Shown here: piece after piece, positions 47,628 through 56,912 of the stretch | How positions within the stretch are numbered: position 1 is the stretch's first letter | Layout of the letters: every line of letters starts with the position of its first letter | NCBI RefSeq assembly: GCF_016887565.1 | Contig: NZ_CP069396.1 | Location: 1,949,001 to 2,013,000, forward strand | Source: Archangium violaceum | Lineage (GTDB): Bacteria > Myxococcota > Myxococcia > Myxococcales > Myxococcaceae | DNA: 64,000 bases | Direction: 5' to 3' | Position numbers and translations under genes: made by a program | Notes under the pieces: generated by a model | Seen by the model: the letters and a program-made list of their open reading frames with translations, nothing else | Told to the model about the DNA's origin: nothing | Database searches by the model: none

Positions 47628-49252
47628 GGGGTCGTTCCGAAAGCGGCCCGGACCTCGTTCTGACGCCTGGCCGCGAAGCTCAGCAGGCCGCTCGTGCCGC
47701 TGAACGCGTCCTCGAATGCCTGGGCGTTGCTCACGAAGGTGTAGCCCGGCTGCTCCGCGTTCTCGCCCACCACCCAGGGGGTGATGAGCTCATGCGCCGC
47801 GCGCATCCGGGCCTGCAGCGAGTCCGGGGCGACCGGGCCCTGCACCGCCTCCAGCGCATACTTCTGATAGGTCGCCCGGTAGATGGGGTCATCCATCAGG
47901 AAGCGGATGAGCGGCCAGTTCGCGTCCACGGTGTCCTGCGTCAGCGACGTCGCCCGTCCCATGCCGCTGCTCATGGCCCGGTCATGGTCCCAGGTAATCC
48001 ATTGCAGGCGCCCGCCCTGGTTCGGATCGGCATACAGGTAGTAGTTGTGGGACATGGCGCCGTAGGCGTCCCAGTTCTGCAGCACGGTGTTGACCGCGAG
48101 CCACTTCAGGAAGCCATCGACGTTGAGCTTCTCCTCGAGGCGTGCGCGCCAGGCCGCCGCGTCGGTGCGGTCGGAGTTGAGCACGGCGATGGTCTCCTCC
48201 ACGGGTGCCCAGCCCAGCTCCTCGTTCTCTTGAATCTCGAAGGACTCCTGATCGAACGCCGCCAGGCGCGCGCCCGGGCCATCCGCCTCGTAGAGCGCTC
48301 CCTTGTGGCCACCGAAGGTGCGGTCGAGCAGCGACTCCGCCGGGTCTTCGTTGAGCGTGTAGAGGCCCCAGTACTGGGAGCCCTCTCCGTGGTCCACGTA
48401 CAGGGCGACGAAGGAGGTGTGCCCGGCCGGCACTCCCAGCTCGCGGAAGACGTCCGTGGCCACCTTGTCGCGCATCAGCGACGTGTCTGCCGCGCCGTTG
48501 CCCAGGGACAGCTTGGTGAAGCCGTAGAAGCGCTGATCCTCGATCTCCGGGTGCTCGTCCTCGAACTTGTCGAAGTTGAACCGCAGCGGCAGCTTGCCCA
48601 CCCCGCTGCGCCACGTCTGCGACAGCGAGGAGTTGCCCTTCATGCGCACGCCCACGTAGTTCCAGCTCTTGCCGTTGAAGTGCACCGTCGAGGGCACGTA
48701 CACGGGCGTGTTGGGGATGATGTCCCCGCCACCGCCTCCACCGGGTCCGCCGCCGCCCGGAACGCCACCGCCATCCGGTGTGCCGCCACCCGGTCCACCT
48801 CCACCTCGTGGGGGCCGGCACAGGAGCTGAGGGCCAGCTGGCGTCTGGGTGCAGGTGCTGGTGAAGGTGCTGCCCTGGTAGGTGGCGGTGCAGGTGTCGC
48901 CCAACGCCTTGCCCTCACAGGGCTGCACGAGCTCGGGCGGGAACGTCATGCCACCGCCGCCGTCGGGGCTGCCGCCACCGCCACCACCGCCGCCAGGGCC
49001 CATCCCCCCGCCGGTTCCGAACTCGCCCAGCATGGCGGTCATGTCGTCCTGCATCGTCTTCCAGTCCTCTGGAGCGATGACGAGGTCGATCCGCTGCACC
49101 TTGTCCTGGGCGAAGACGACGTCGTAGGCGGGGGCGGCGTTCTTGCCGTGAGACTCCTCGCTCCAGCCTTCGGGCCGCTCGACGCCACCACATGCGGTGG
49201 TGAAGGCGAAGGCGAGCGTGGCGAGTGCTCCTAGACGCGTACTTCCTTGCAT
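47624..49252 (-). CDS. CotH family protein kinase-like lipoprotein with Gly-rich insert
   Basis: 542 residues; ATG at 49252 (GAGAGGACCCCCC). Lipobox FTTAC. The N-terminal strand YDVVFAQDKVQRIDLVIAPEDW is the CotH start. An insert (~72-180) of two Gly-rich runs surrounds a small Cys module (PCEGKALGDTC ... TCTQ ... LLC). Kinase-like core: VGVRMKGNSS, KLPLRFNFDKF, KLSLGNGAADTSLMRDK, YWGLYTLNEDPAESLLDRTFG, WLAVNTVLQNWDAYGAMSHNYY and WITWDHDRAM with the metal-binding Asp. CotH proteins phosphorylate secreted/spore-coat proteins. First gene of a six-gene operon behind a pho-box-like site. Confidence 0.88.
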   Translation of the reverse strand: MQGSTRLGALATLAFAFTTACGGVERPEGWSEESHGKNAAPAYDVVFAQDKVQRIDLVIAPEDWKTMQDDMTAMLGEFGTGGGMGPGGGGGGGGSPDGGGGMTFPPELVQPCEGKALGDTCTATYQGSTFTSTCTQTPAGPQLLCRPPRGGGGPGGGTPDGGGVPGGGGPGGGGGGDIIPNTPVYVPSTVHFNGKSWNYVGVRMKGNSSLSQTWRSGVGKLPLRFNFDKFEDEHPEIEDQRFYGFTKLSLGNGAADTSLMRDKVATDVFRELGVPAGHTSFVALYVDHGEGSQYWGLYTLNEDPAESLLDRTFGGHKGALYEADGPGARLAAFDQESFEIQENEELGWAPVEETIAVLNSDRTDAAAWRARLEEKLNVDGFLKWLAVNTVLQNWDAYGAMSHNYYLYADPNQGGRLQWITWDHDRAMSSGMGRATSLTQDTVDANWPLIRFLMDDPIYRATYQKYALEAVQGPVAPDSLQARMRAAHELITPWVVGENAEQPGYTFVSNAQAFEDAFSGTSGLLSFAARRQNEVRAAFGTTP

Positions 49253-49340
49253 GGGGGGTCCTCTCGACAGGGGGGTTGTTTCCCGGCCAGCTCCCGGCTC
49301 CGGGCCGGCACTGGCGCTGCGAGTGGGTACCCTGATGGGT

Positions 49341-49373
49341 GTTCGTGACCTGTTCTTTACGTGTTTGTGACAG
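49341..49373 (-). promoter_or_regulatory. Pho-box-like bipartite site before the CotH operon
   Basis: On the minus strand: CTGTCACAAAC (49373-49363), 11 bases, AGGTCACGAAC (49351-49341). Phase and half-sites match the site at 41575-41607 (CTGTCACRAAY-N11-AGGTCACGAAS). It lies 88 bp before the CotH ATG and beyond the terminator of the upstream kinase gene. No convincing -10 hexamer is seen in the expected position. Confidence 0.65.
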
Positions 49374-49398
49374 AATGTTTTGAACGGAAAACGGGAGA

Positions 49399-49428
49399 GC
49401 ACCGGGTCTCTGATTTCAGACCCGGTGC
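49399..49428 (-). terminator. Intrinsic terminator of the second two-component system
   Basis: GCACCGGGTCT/AGACCCGGTGC, a perfect 11-bp stem (49399-49409 with 49418-49428), loop of 8, followed on the minus strand by CTCTCCCGTTTTCCG. It lies 24 bp past the stop of the histidine kinase gene and insulates the CotH operon from it. Confidence 0.8.
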
Positions 49429-49451
49429 CAGTCCTTTCGGTGTGAGTGGGT

Positions 49452-50822
49452 TCAGGGGGCGGCGGGGAGGGTGATGCGGGCCGTCGTTCCCAGGCTGGGC
49501 TGGCTCTCCAGGATGAGAGTGCCGCCATGGGCGACGACGATGCGGCGGGCGAGGACGAGTCCCAGCCCCACGCCCCCCGTCTTCCGCGCGCGGCTGCGGT
49601 CACTGCGGAAGAAGGGGGTGAAGAGGTGGGGCAGGTCGCTCGCGTCGATGCCGATGCCCTCGTCACGCACCTCCACCTGGAGGCCATGCTCCAAGGGACG
49701 GGCATGCAGCCGCACGGTAGAGTGGGGCTCGGAGTACTTGCCGGCGTTGTCCAGCAGGTTGTCGATGGCCCGGCGCAACAGCACCGGGTCGGCCTCCAGC
49801 ACGGGCAGGGTGCCGTCCACGTGCACTTCCAGCCGGTGCTCGGGCCGGGCGGAGCGGAAGCGCGCGGCGGCCTTGTCCACCAGCGTCTGGGCCTCCACGT
49901 GCTCGCGGCGCAGGGGCGGGGTGGCACCGGGAGTCTGCCCGGTGGCCAGGTCGAGGCGAGCGGCGGTGAGGACGTCGGAGACCAGGCGCTCCAGCTCGGA
50001 GAGGTCCTCGGCGATGTCGGAGAGGGACTCACGGGCCAGGGTGGAGTCCCCCTCGCTGGCCAGGTCCAGGGCGACGCGGATGCGGGCCAGGGGCGTGCGC
50101 AGCTCGTGGGAGACGTTGGCCAGCAGCTCCTTCTGGGAGCGCAGCAGGAGGGTGATGCGTTCGGCCATCTCGTCGAAGGCCTCGGCCACCTGGCCCATCT
50201 CGTCGCGGCGGCGCAGGCCGGTGCGCACGTCGAGCATGCCGGCACCGAAGGTGCGAGCCACCTTGGCCAGCCGCTGCAGGGGCAGGGCGAGGCTGCGAGC
50301 GAAGACGAGCGAGGTGATGGCCGTGCACCCGAGCGCCAGGACGATGGGCATCACGGGGCTGGGGGGAGGTTGGGGGGGTGGTGGGTGCTCCACCATGGCG
50401 TAGGCCTCCATCGGACCGGTTTCGGGAATGGCCACGTACATGACGGGGGGCGGACCTTTGGCGCGTCTCACCACGCGCTCGGTCTCGAGCCGTTGGAGGT
50501 CCTCGGCGGAGAGGGGAGGGAGTGGACGCGAGGTATTGGCGGTGAGGACGCGGCCGTCGAGGGTTCGCATCGTCACCTTCATGCCGAGCCGTTGGCGAAC
50601 CCGGTCCAGTGCTCCCTGGAGCTCCTCGGGTCTATCCCGGAGCGAGGCCCACTCGGAGACGTTGTAGGTGGTGGAGCGCTCGAGGGACTCGCGAAACGAG
50701 TCTTCCCGTGTGTAGCGGTGGAGGGTGGCGAGCGCGAAGGAGACGAGCAGGAGCTGGGCGATGCCCACCAGGTAGATGCGCCACAGCAGGCGGCTGGGGA
50801 AGCGGGGACGCCGGATGTTCAA
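49452..50822 (-). CDS. Sensor histidine kinase 2, paralogue of the gene at 39286-40704
   Basis: 456 residues, TTG start overlapping the regulator stop as TTGA, as in the paralogue. The two proteins differ mostly in residues ~28-145 (periplasmic sensor) and are almost identical in helix 2, HAMP, HisKA (NVSHELRTPLARIR) and HATPase. It ends at PAAP, 15 residues shorter. The sensor input may therefore differ while the output is shared or able to cross-talk. It is not followed by exporter genes; a terminator closes the unit. Confidence 0.93.
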   Translation of the reverse strand: MNIRRPRFPSRLLWRIYLVGIAQLLLVSFALATLHRYTREDSFRESLERSTTYNVSEWASLRDRPEELQGALDRVRQRLGMKVTMRTLDGRVLTANTSRPLPPLSAEDLQRLETERVVRRAKGPPPVMYVAIPETGPMEAYAMVEHPPPPQPPPSPVMPIVLALGCTAITSLVFARSLALPLQRLAKVARTFGAGMLDVRTGLRRRDEMGQVAEAFDEMAERITLLLRSQKELLANVSHELRTPLARIRVALDLASEGDSTLARESLSDIAEDLSELERLVSDVLTAARLDLATGQTPGATPPLRREHVEAQTLVDKAAARFRSARPEHRLEVHVDGTLPVLEADPVLLRRAIDNLLDNAGKYSEPHSTVRLHARPLEHGLQVEVRDEGIGIDASDLPHLFTPFFRSDRSRARKTGGVGLGLVLARRIVVAHGGTLILESQPSLGTTARITLPAAP

Positions 50823-51547
50823 GGCTCGTCCCCGGTGGCGAGCATGTAGCCCGCGCCGCGCACGGTCTTGAGGAGCCTGGGGTTGCGCGGGTCCTCTTCT
50901 ATCTTCTGGCGGATGCGGAAGATGTGGACGTCGACGGAGCGGTCGAAGACCTCATCGGCGTTGCCCTTGACGAGGTCGAGGAGCTGCTCGCGGCTGAGGA
51001 CGCGGCCGGCGCGCTCGGCCAGGACGCGCAGCAGGGCGAACTCGTACGTGGTGAGGGGGAGGACCCTGCCGTCGAGCGTGGCGCGCAGGCCGCGCGGATC
51101 CATCGCCAGCTTGCCGACCTGGATGGGCTGGGAGGAGGGCCCGACGCGACCGCGGGAGCGGCGCACCTGGGCGCGGATGCGCGCGAGCAGCTCGCGGGAG
51201 GAGTAGGGCTTGGAGAGGTAGTCGTCGGCACCGGTCTCCAGGCCGAGCACGCGGTCGGCCTCCTCACCGCGGGCGGTCACGATGATGATGGGGACATCGC
51301 TGCGCGTGCGCAGCTCGCGGCAGATCTCCATGCCGTCTCGCCCCGGGAGCATGAGGTCCAGGAGGATGACGTCATAGGCGTGGCGGCTGGCCTCGGTGAG
51401 GCCGTCGGGGCCGGTGCCGGCGATGGTGACGAGGATGCCGTGCTCCTGGAGGTAGCGGCTGGTGAGACGGGCCAGGCGCTCGTCGTCCTCCACCAGCAGC
51501 ACCTGGATGATGCCCTCGTCCGTGGTGGCCTGTGTCGTCTGGTCCAT
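50819..51547 (-). CDS. OmpR-family response regulator 2, paralogue of the gene at 40701-41429
   Basis: 242 residues, ATG at 51547, same length as regulator 1. Receiver with phospho-acceptor Asp64 (VILLDLMLPG) and YLSKPYS. The winged-helix domain DEVFDRSVDVHIFRIRQKI matches regulator 1 except for the first residue, so both should bind the same DNA. Differences cluster in the first 12 residues and in the linker region MDPRGLRATLDGRVLP. Divergent from the RCC1 gene. Likely partner: the histidine kinase at 49452-50822. Confidence 0.94.
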   Translation of the reverse strand: MDQTTQATTDEGIIQVLLVEDDERLARLTSRYLQEHGILVTIAGTGPDGLTEASRHAYDVILLDLMLPGRDGMEICRELRTRSDVPIIIVTARGEEADRVLGLETGADDYLSKPYSSRELLARIRAQVRRSRGRVGPSSQPIQVGKLAMDPRGLRATLDGRVLPLTTYEFALLRVLAERAGRVLSREQLLDLVKGNADEVFDRSVDVHIFRIRQKIEEDPRNPRLLKTVRGAGYMLATGDEP

Positions 51548-51962
51548 GCCCGTGTTTCCTCGAAGAGCGACCCGGGGGCATGTAGAGGGGTTCGCGGTCT
51601 CGCTGCCCGTCCCTGAGCAGCCGAACGCATGCCCCCAGGTCGCGAGTGTGAAGGTGCCAGCGGGACATGTCCGGCGGGCTTCGGCCGTATGACGAAATAT
51701 TTCCATGCGGTGAGAGGCCCACCGTGACGGGTCCCCTCGCAGGACCAATCGCGGCACTGGCCGGACGCAAAACGTCACTCGTCCCCGTGAATCCGGGCTC
51801 GTGCTCATGGGCTTTCCGAGGGAGCACGAGCAGGCGAGCAGGTGGCACGTCCTCTGCTTGGGCGCTCATCGCCACGCGGTCCATTCCATCGAGCCTCGAG
51901 CGGGTCATGCCCGCGGGGCGGGAGTGTGCCCTGGCGAAGCTGAACACCCTCGTGGAGGAGCG
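51548..51962. other. Divergent intergenic region, no gene
   Basis: 415 bases between regulator 2 and the RCC1 gene. An AT-rich island GACGAAATATTTCC (51692-51705) contains the palindrome GAAATATTTC and resembles AAGGAAATATTCTGTCA at 41563-41580 upstream of regulator 1, so it may be a shared promoter element of the paralogous systems. No pho-box-like site of the other type was found here. The RCC1 gene has its ribosome site GTGGAGGAGCG at 51952. Confidence 0.5.
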
Positions 51963-54149
51963 ATGCTGAGAGACAGAAGAGGCGTGCGCGGAGTGCTGCT
52001 GTCCGCGCTGCTCGGGATGATGTTGACGACGGAGAGCGCCTGGGGCCTGCCGACGCGGCCCCGCGAGGTGGACTCGCGCGATGAGCTCGCCACGGGTCAG
52101 ACCCATACGCTGAGGGTTCGCCCGGACGGCTCGGTGTGGTCCTGGGGCATGAACACCGAGGGGGCGCTCGGAAACGGGACGTACCTGGACGTGCCACGGC
52201 CGGCGCCGGTGCCTGGACTCGAGGGCGTGGTGTCCGTCGCCGTGGGCCAGGGCTACTCCGTGGCCCTCGGCCGGGACGGTACGGTGTGGACCTGGGGCGC
52301 CAACAACACGGGCACGCTCGGAGATGGCTCGACCCTGGGGCGCCCCACGCCGGGGCAGGTGCCGGGTCTCCTGGATGTGACGTCCCTGTCGTCCGGCTGG
52401 TCCCATGTCCTGGTGGTGCGCGCGGACGGCACCGTGTGGGGCTGGGGCGACAACGGCGAGGGGCAGCTCGGCAACTCGAACGGCGGCACGTGGCGGGTGC
52501 CAGTGCAGGTGCCGGGTCTCACGGGCGTGGTGGCGACTTCGGGCGGACAGTCGCACTCGCTGGCGCTGCGTGAGGATGGCACGGTGTGGGCCTGGGGTGG
52601 CAACTACGCGGGCCAACTCGGGGACGGGACGACGATGGCCCGGTCCGCGCCGGGGCAGGTGCCGGGTCTCACGGGCGTGGTGGCCATCTCGGCGGGCGCC
52701 TGGTACTCGCTGGCGCTGCGCGAGGATGGCTCCGTGTGGGGCTGGGGCTACGACGGCAACGGCAATCTCGGAGTCGGGTCGAAAGTGGTGAGCCGGCCTT
52801 CCCCCGTACAGGTGCCGGGTCTCACGGGCGTGGTGGCCATCTCGGCCGGCATCTTCCACTCCATGGCGCTGCGCGGGGATGGCACGGTGTGGACCTCTGG
52901 CGAGAACGCCCAGGGTCAGCTCGGGGATGGAACGAGCGAGGACCGCGACGTCCCCGCGCGAGTGGAGGGACTGCACGCGGTGCGGTCCATCGCGGCCGGT
53001 CCCACCCACAGCCTGGCGGTGCGCGCGGAGGGCTCCGTCTGGGGCTGGGGTGACAACACCCTGGGCCTGCTCGGAACGGGCTCGAATCGCCGGCTCGAGC
53101 CCAGGGCGGTGGTGGGGCTCACGGACGTGGTGGCCACCGCTGGGGGCGGACAGCACTCGATGGCGCTGCACGCGGATGGCACGGTGTGGACCTGGGGTGC
53201 GAACTCCAATGGCCAGCTCGGCTACGGCTCGGTGACGGTCTTCACCCGGTTCCACGTGGTGCCGGCGCGGGTGCCGGGACTCACGGACGTGGTGGCCGTC
53301 GCCGCCGGTAACTCCCACTCGTTGGCGCTGCGTGCGGACGGCACGGTGTGGGCCTGGGGCTACAACAGCTCCGGTCAGCTCGGGGATGGAACGAAGGTCG
53401 TCCGGCCCTCGCCGGTGCAGGTGCCGGGACTCATGGGCGTGGTGGCCATCGCCACCGGTGACACCCACTCGCTGGCGCTGCGCGAGGACGGCACGGTGTG
53501 GACCTGGGGCTATGGCTCGTCGCCCTCGCCGGTGCAGGTGCCGGGACTCACGGGCGTGAAGGCCATCGCCGGAGGGAGCGCCTGGTCGCTGGCGCTGCGC
53601 GAGGACGGCACGGTGTGGACGTGGTTCTGCTACGGACCCGTCACGCTGTCGGACGGGACGACGGTTCCCGTGCTCACGCCGGTGCGGGTGCCGGACCTCA
53701 CGGGCGTGGTGTCCGTCGCGGCCAGCGGCCCCGCGGCGCTGGCGCTGCGCGAGGACGGCACGGTGTGGACCCGGGCTCCCAAATCCCTCACGTCCTCCCA
53801 GGTGCAGGGCCTCACGAACGTGGCGGTCATCGAGGGCGGGGGGTTCCACTCCCTGGCGGTGCGCGGAGACGGTACGGTCTGGGCCTGGGGTGGCAACGCC
53901 ATGGGCCAGCTCGGTGATGGGACGCTGACGGAGCGGACCTCTCTGGTGCGGGTGTCGGAGCTCACGGGCGCGGTGGCCATCTCGGGTGGCCTCGAACACT
54001 CGCTGGCCGTGCGTGCGGATGGCACCCTGCGCGCCTGGGGTGGCAACCTCTATGGGCAGTTGGGGGATGGTGTGGGCCCCGTTCACTACACCCCCGCCCG
54101 GGTGCTGCTGCCCCGCTCCGGGCCGCACGGAGGCCACGCGGCCCCCTGA
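51963..54149 (+). CDS. Exported RCC1-repeat protein (14 repeats)
   Basis: 728 residues from the ATG at 51963 (GGAGGAG before it). Signal peptide (GVLLSALLGMMLTTESAWG). The rest is 14 RCC1 repeats of ~50 residues with the pattern HSLALREDGTVWAWGxNxxGQLG and VPGLTGVVAIS; repeats 10-12 are short or lack the WG...LG part. Fourteen repeats would make two seven-bladed propellers. The DNA of the repeats is also conserved (GGCACGGTGTGGACCTGGGG), showing recent duplication. No other domain. Secreted RCC1 proteins are common in myxobacteria; a role in protein or glycan binding is guessed only. Confidence 0.85.
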   Translation: MLRDRRGVRGVLLSALLGMMLTTESAWGLPTRPREVDSRDELATGQTHTLRVRPDGSVWSWGMNTEGALGNGTYLDVPRPAPVPGLEGVVSVAVGQGYSVALGRDGTVWTWGANNTGTLGDGSTLGRPTPGQVPGLLDVTSLSSGWSHVLVVRADGTVWGWGDNGEGQLGNSNGGTWRVPVQVPGLTGVVATSGGQSHSLALREDGTVWAWGGNYAGQLGDGTTMARSAPGQVPGLTGVVAISAGAWYSLALREDGSVWGWGYDGNGNLGVGSKVVSRPSPVQVPGLTGVVAISAGIFHSMALRGDGTVWTSGENAQGQLGDGTSEDRDVPARVEGLHAVRSIAAGPTHSLAVRAEGSVWGWGDNTLGLLGTGSNRRLEPRAVVGLTDVVATAGGGQHSMALHADGTVWTWGANSNGQLGYGSVTVFTRFHVVPARVPGLTDVVAVAAGNSHSLALRADGTVWAWGYNSSGQLGDGTKVVRPSPVQVPGLMGVVAIATGDTHSLALREDGTVWTWGYGSSPSPVQVPGLTGVKAIAGGSAWSLALREDGTVWTWFCYGPVTLSDGTTVPVLTPVRVPDLTGVVSVAASGPAALALREDGTVWTRAPKSLTSSQVQGLTNVAVIEGGGFHSLAVRGDGTVWAWGGNAMGQLGDGTLTERTSLVRVSELTGAVAISGGLEHSLAVRADGTLRAWGGNLYGQLGDGVGPVHYTPARVLLPRSGPHGGHAAP

Positions 54150-54165
54150 GCCTCGGGTGATGAGG

Positions 54166-54210
54166 GGCTCCGTCCCGGGTGCCATCCATAGGTGGGTGGC
54201 ACTCGGAGCC
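54166..54210 (+). terminator. Hairpin after the RCC1 gene
   Basis: GGCTCCG (54166-54172) pairs with CGGAGCC (54204-54210) and GTGCCA (54179-54184) with TGGCAC (54197-54202), forming an interrupted stem 17 bp after the stop. No T-run follows. Confidence 0.5.
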
Positions 54211-54354
54211 GGGCCGGAGATGTCCTACATTACCGGGAAAAGATCCAATTCCCGGTGCTCTCCTCAATTCCAGACGAGGAGCCTTCACCTCGAGGTGGGG
54301 GCAGGGGGTGGCCGCGCGCCGGGCCGGGCTCGGGCGTGAGAGGAGAGACGATAT

Positions 54355-56763
54355 ATGCGGCTGTACGTTGCGCTGGGGACGATGGTGTTGGCGAGTGCCT
54401 GTGGCACCACGGAGCAGGAGGGTGGGTCGAAGGCGCTGGCGGAGAGACAGCTCTCGGAGCGCTGTGAGGTTCCGCCGCCCTTCACGGGCCACTTCGAGCC
54501 GGAACTGCAGTGGGCGTGGACGGGGAGCGGGGTGATGCCCGAGTCCCGGCAGGTGATGATGACGCCGGTGGTGGTGGACGTGAACCGGGACGGCTCGCCG
54601 GACATCGTCTTCAGCACCTTCGATGGCGAGCTCTACAACGCGAGAGCCCAGGCGGGCGGCAACCCCAACATCAACGGGGTGCTCCGGGCCATCAGCGGCG
54701 AGGACGGTCTCGAGCTGTGGGCCGCGGCGAGCCCGCTGGCCCGGGTGAAGCCGGCCGCCAGCATCGCCGCCGGTGACATCGACGGTGACGGTGCGGTGGA
54801 GATCTGCGGCATTCCGGAGGACGGCCGCGGCATCATCTGCTTCGAGAACGATGGCACCTTCAAGTTCCGCTCGGCCCCCGACGCGAACGACTACAACGAG
54901 TGGGGTGGCCCCTCGCTGGCGGATCTGGATGGCGACGGCACCGTGGAGATCCTCGACGGCAACCGCGTCTATGACAACACCGGCGCGCTGAAGTGGGTGG
55001 GCTCCGAGGGCATGGACGGCGCCCTGTATACCGGCCCCGTCTCCTTCGCGGCGGACATCGACCAGGACGGCAAGCAGGAGGTCATCAATGGCCGCTCCGT
55101 CTACCGGCATGATGGCTCGCTCAAGTGCAGCAACACGCAGATTCCGGGCGGCTTCGCGGGCGTGGCGAACTTCGACGGTGACGCGGCGGGGGAGATCGTC
55201 GTGTCGGGCCATGGCCAGGTGAGCCTGCTCGATGACGACTGCTCGCTGCTGTGGAGCAGGCCGGTCCACATCACCGACCCCGAGCAGCCCTACCACGACA
55301 ATGCCGGCCATGGCGGCGCGCCCAACATCGCGGACTTCGATGGCGACGGGCAGCTGGAGATCGGCCTGGCGGGTGACTGGAACTACACCGTCTATGGCGC
55401 CAACGGCGCCGTGAAGTGGACCTTCCCCATCTGGGACTACAGCTCCGGGAAGACGACCTCCACCACCTTCGACCTGGATGGCGATGGCCGGCTCGAGGTC
55501 ATCTACGCCGACGAGCGCCAGCTGCGCATCTTCGACGGGGTGACGGGCGCGGTGCGCTGGCAGACGCCGCACAGCTCGGGCACCACGCACGAGTACCCGC
55601 TCGTCGCGGACGTGGATGGTGACAACGCCGCGGACATCGTCGTGGTGGAGAACGACAACGCCTCGCCGACGCCGGGCCTCAACGGCATCCGCGTGTACCA
55701 CGACACCCAGGAGGGCTGGGCCGGCGCCCGGCGCATCTGGAACCAGCACGCCTACTCGGTGACGAACGTCAACGACGACGGCACCATCCCCAGCAGCCCG
55801 GAGGCCCACTGGTTGGATCCGAGGCTCAACGTCTTCCGCTCCAACGTCGCTGGTTACGTGGGCCAGGGCAACCCCTACGCCGCCGCGGACCTCGTCGCCT
55901 CCGAGGTGACGGCGTCGTGTGATGGCACGGGCGTGCTCACGCTCGGTGCGCGCGTGCGCAACCTGGGCGATGCTCCGGTGCCCGTCGGCGTGAAGGTGGC
56001 CTTCTACCGGGGCAACCCGGCCTCGGGCGGTACGCTGCTCGCGGTGGGCACCGCCGCCGACGCGCTGCCCGTGGGCTCCAGCGCGCTCGTGACCGTGTCC
56101 CTGCCCTCGTCCTTCACGGGCAACGCCGAGGTGTTCGCCGTGGTGGACGACGACGGCACGGGCAAGGGCCGCGACACCGAGTGCCGCGAGGACAACAACG
56201 CCGCCTCGGCCACGGTGGACCTCACCTGCCAGCCGCCGCCGAGCAACCAGCCGCCCGTGGCCCTCTGCCGCGACGTCACCGTCACGGTCAGCGACTCCTG
56301 CCAGGGCCACGCCAGCGTGAACAACGGCAGCTACGACCCGGACAACGGGCCCTCGCCGCTCACCGTCACCGAGTCGCCCAACGCCTCCTTCGGCCCGGGC
56401 CGCCACCCCGTCACGCTGACGGCCTCGGACGGTGAGGCGAGCTCCCAGTGCGTGGGCATCGTCACCGTGGTGGACTCCGCGAAGCCCACCATCACCTGCC
56501 CGCTCGGGGTGGACGCCAAGGTGGGCCTCGGCAGCCTCGGCCTCTCCATCCAGTACGCCGTCTCGGCCCAGGACAACTGCGGCCCGGTGCCCGTCACCTG
56601 CTCGCATCCCTCCGGCGCGCTCTTCCTGCTCGGCCTGACGAACGTCACCTGCACCGCGAAGGATGCTTCCGGCAACACGGCCTCGTGCAACTTCGGCGTC
56701 CGCGTGAGCGTCAGCATCTCGCTGCCGCTCTCCACCCAGGCCACGCAGGCCGCGGACCTCTGA
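54355..56763 (+). CDS. FG-GAP/VCBS propeller lipoprotein with CARDB and HYR domains
   Basis: 802 residues, ATG at 54355 with GAGAGGAGAGACG. Lipobox VLASAC. Residues ~60-490 contain FG-GAP-like calcium-binding units of an integrin-alpha-type propeller (DVNRDGSPDIVF, DIDGDGAVEICG, DLDGDGTVEILDG, DFDGDGQLEIGL, DLDGDGRLEVIY, DVDGDNAADIVV). Residues ~515-625 are a CARDB-like Ig domain, and ~640-800 have two beta domains including a HYR-like one (TLTASDGEASSQC, NVTCTAKDASGNTASC). Surface binding or adhesion is the usual suggestion. Followed by a strong two-tier hairpin. Confidence 0.85.
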   Translation: MRLYVALGTMVLASACGTTEQEGGSKALAERQLSERCEVPPPFTGHFEPELQWAWTGSGVMPESRQVMMTPVVVDVNRDGSPDIVFSTFDGELYNARAQAGGNPNINGVLRAISGEDGLELWAAASPLARVKPAASIAAGDIDGDGAVEICGIPEDGRGIICFENDGTFKFRSAPDANDYNEWGGPSLADLDGDGTVEILDGNRVYDNTGALKWVGSEGMDGALYTGPVSFAADIDQDGKQEVINGRSVYRHDGSLKCSNTQIPGGFAGVANFDGDAAGEIVVSGHGQVSLLDDDCSLLWSRPVHITDPEQPYHDNAGHGGAPNIADFDGDGQLEIGLAGDWNYTVYGANGAVKWTFPIWDYSSGKTTSTTFDLDGDGRLEVIYADERQLRIFDGVTGAVRWQTPHSSGTTHEYPLVADVDGDNAADIVVVENDNASPTPGLNGIRVYHDTQEGWAGARRIWNQHAYSVTNVNDDGTIPSSPEAHWLDPRLNVFRSNVAGYVGQGNPYAAADLVASEVTASCDGTGVLTLGARVRNLGDAPVPVGVKVAFYRGNPASGGTLLAVGTAADALPVGSSALVTVSLPSSFTGNAEVFAVVDDDGTGKGRDTECREDNNAASATVDLTCQPPPSNQPPVALCRDVTVTVSDSCQGHASVNNGSYDPDNGPSPLTVTESPNASFGPGRHPVTLTASDGEASSQCVGIVTVVDSAKPTITCPLGVDAKVGLGSLGLSIQYAVSAQDNCGPVPVTCSHPSGALFLLGLTNVTCTAKDASGNTASCNFGVRVSVSISLPLSTQATQAADL

Positions 56764-56787
56764 CGGCCCACGGAGCGCGGGTACCAC

Positions 56788-56830
56788 CGGGTCGGCGAAC
56801 CGCTGGAAGTTCAGCGGTTTGTCCGACCCG
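56788..56830 (+). terminator. Two-tier hairpin after the FG-GAP gene
   Basis: CGGGTCGG (56788-56795) pairs with CCGACCCG (56823-56830), and AACCGCTG (56798-56805) with CAGCGGTT (56812-56819), loop GAAGTT. Stem of 16 bp with a small internal bulge, 25 bp after the stop. Confidence 0.75.
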
Positions 56831-56912
56831 ATGTCGTTTCCAGGATGAATTTGGATTCACGGCAAAGTTCCCCCCTGGCTGAGCGGACGCGCCTGGGGTA
56901 GGGTGCACCCAT

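Noticed and set aside
47624-50245. CotH frame extending to 50245 through the kinase gene
   Set aside because: The part beyond 49252 is the reverse-frame shadow of the histidine kinase; the lipoprotein start at 49252 is clear.
51600-51800. Pho-box-like site before regulator 2
   Set aside because: Only isolated TGACGAAA and GTCACTCG fragments without the 22-base phase.
52100-54100. CRISPR-like or satellite repeats in 52100-54100
   Set aside because: The periodic DNA encodes RCC1 repeats in frame; no constant repeat/unique spacer pattern.
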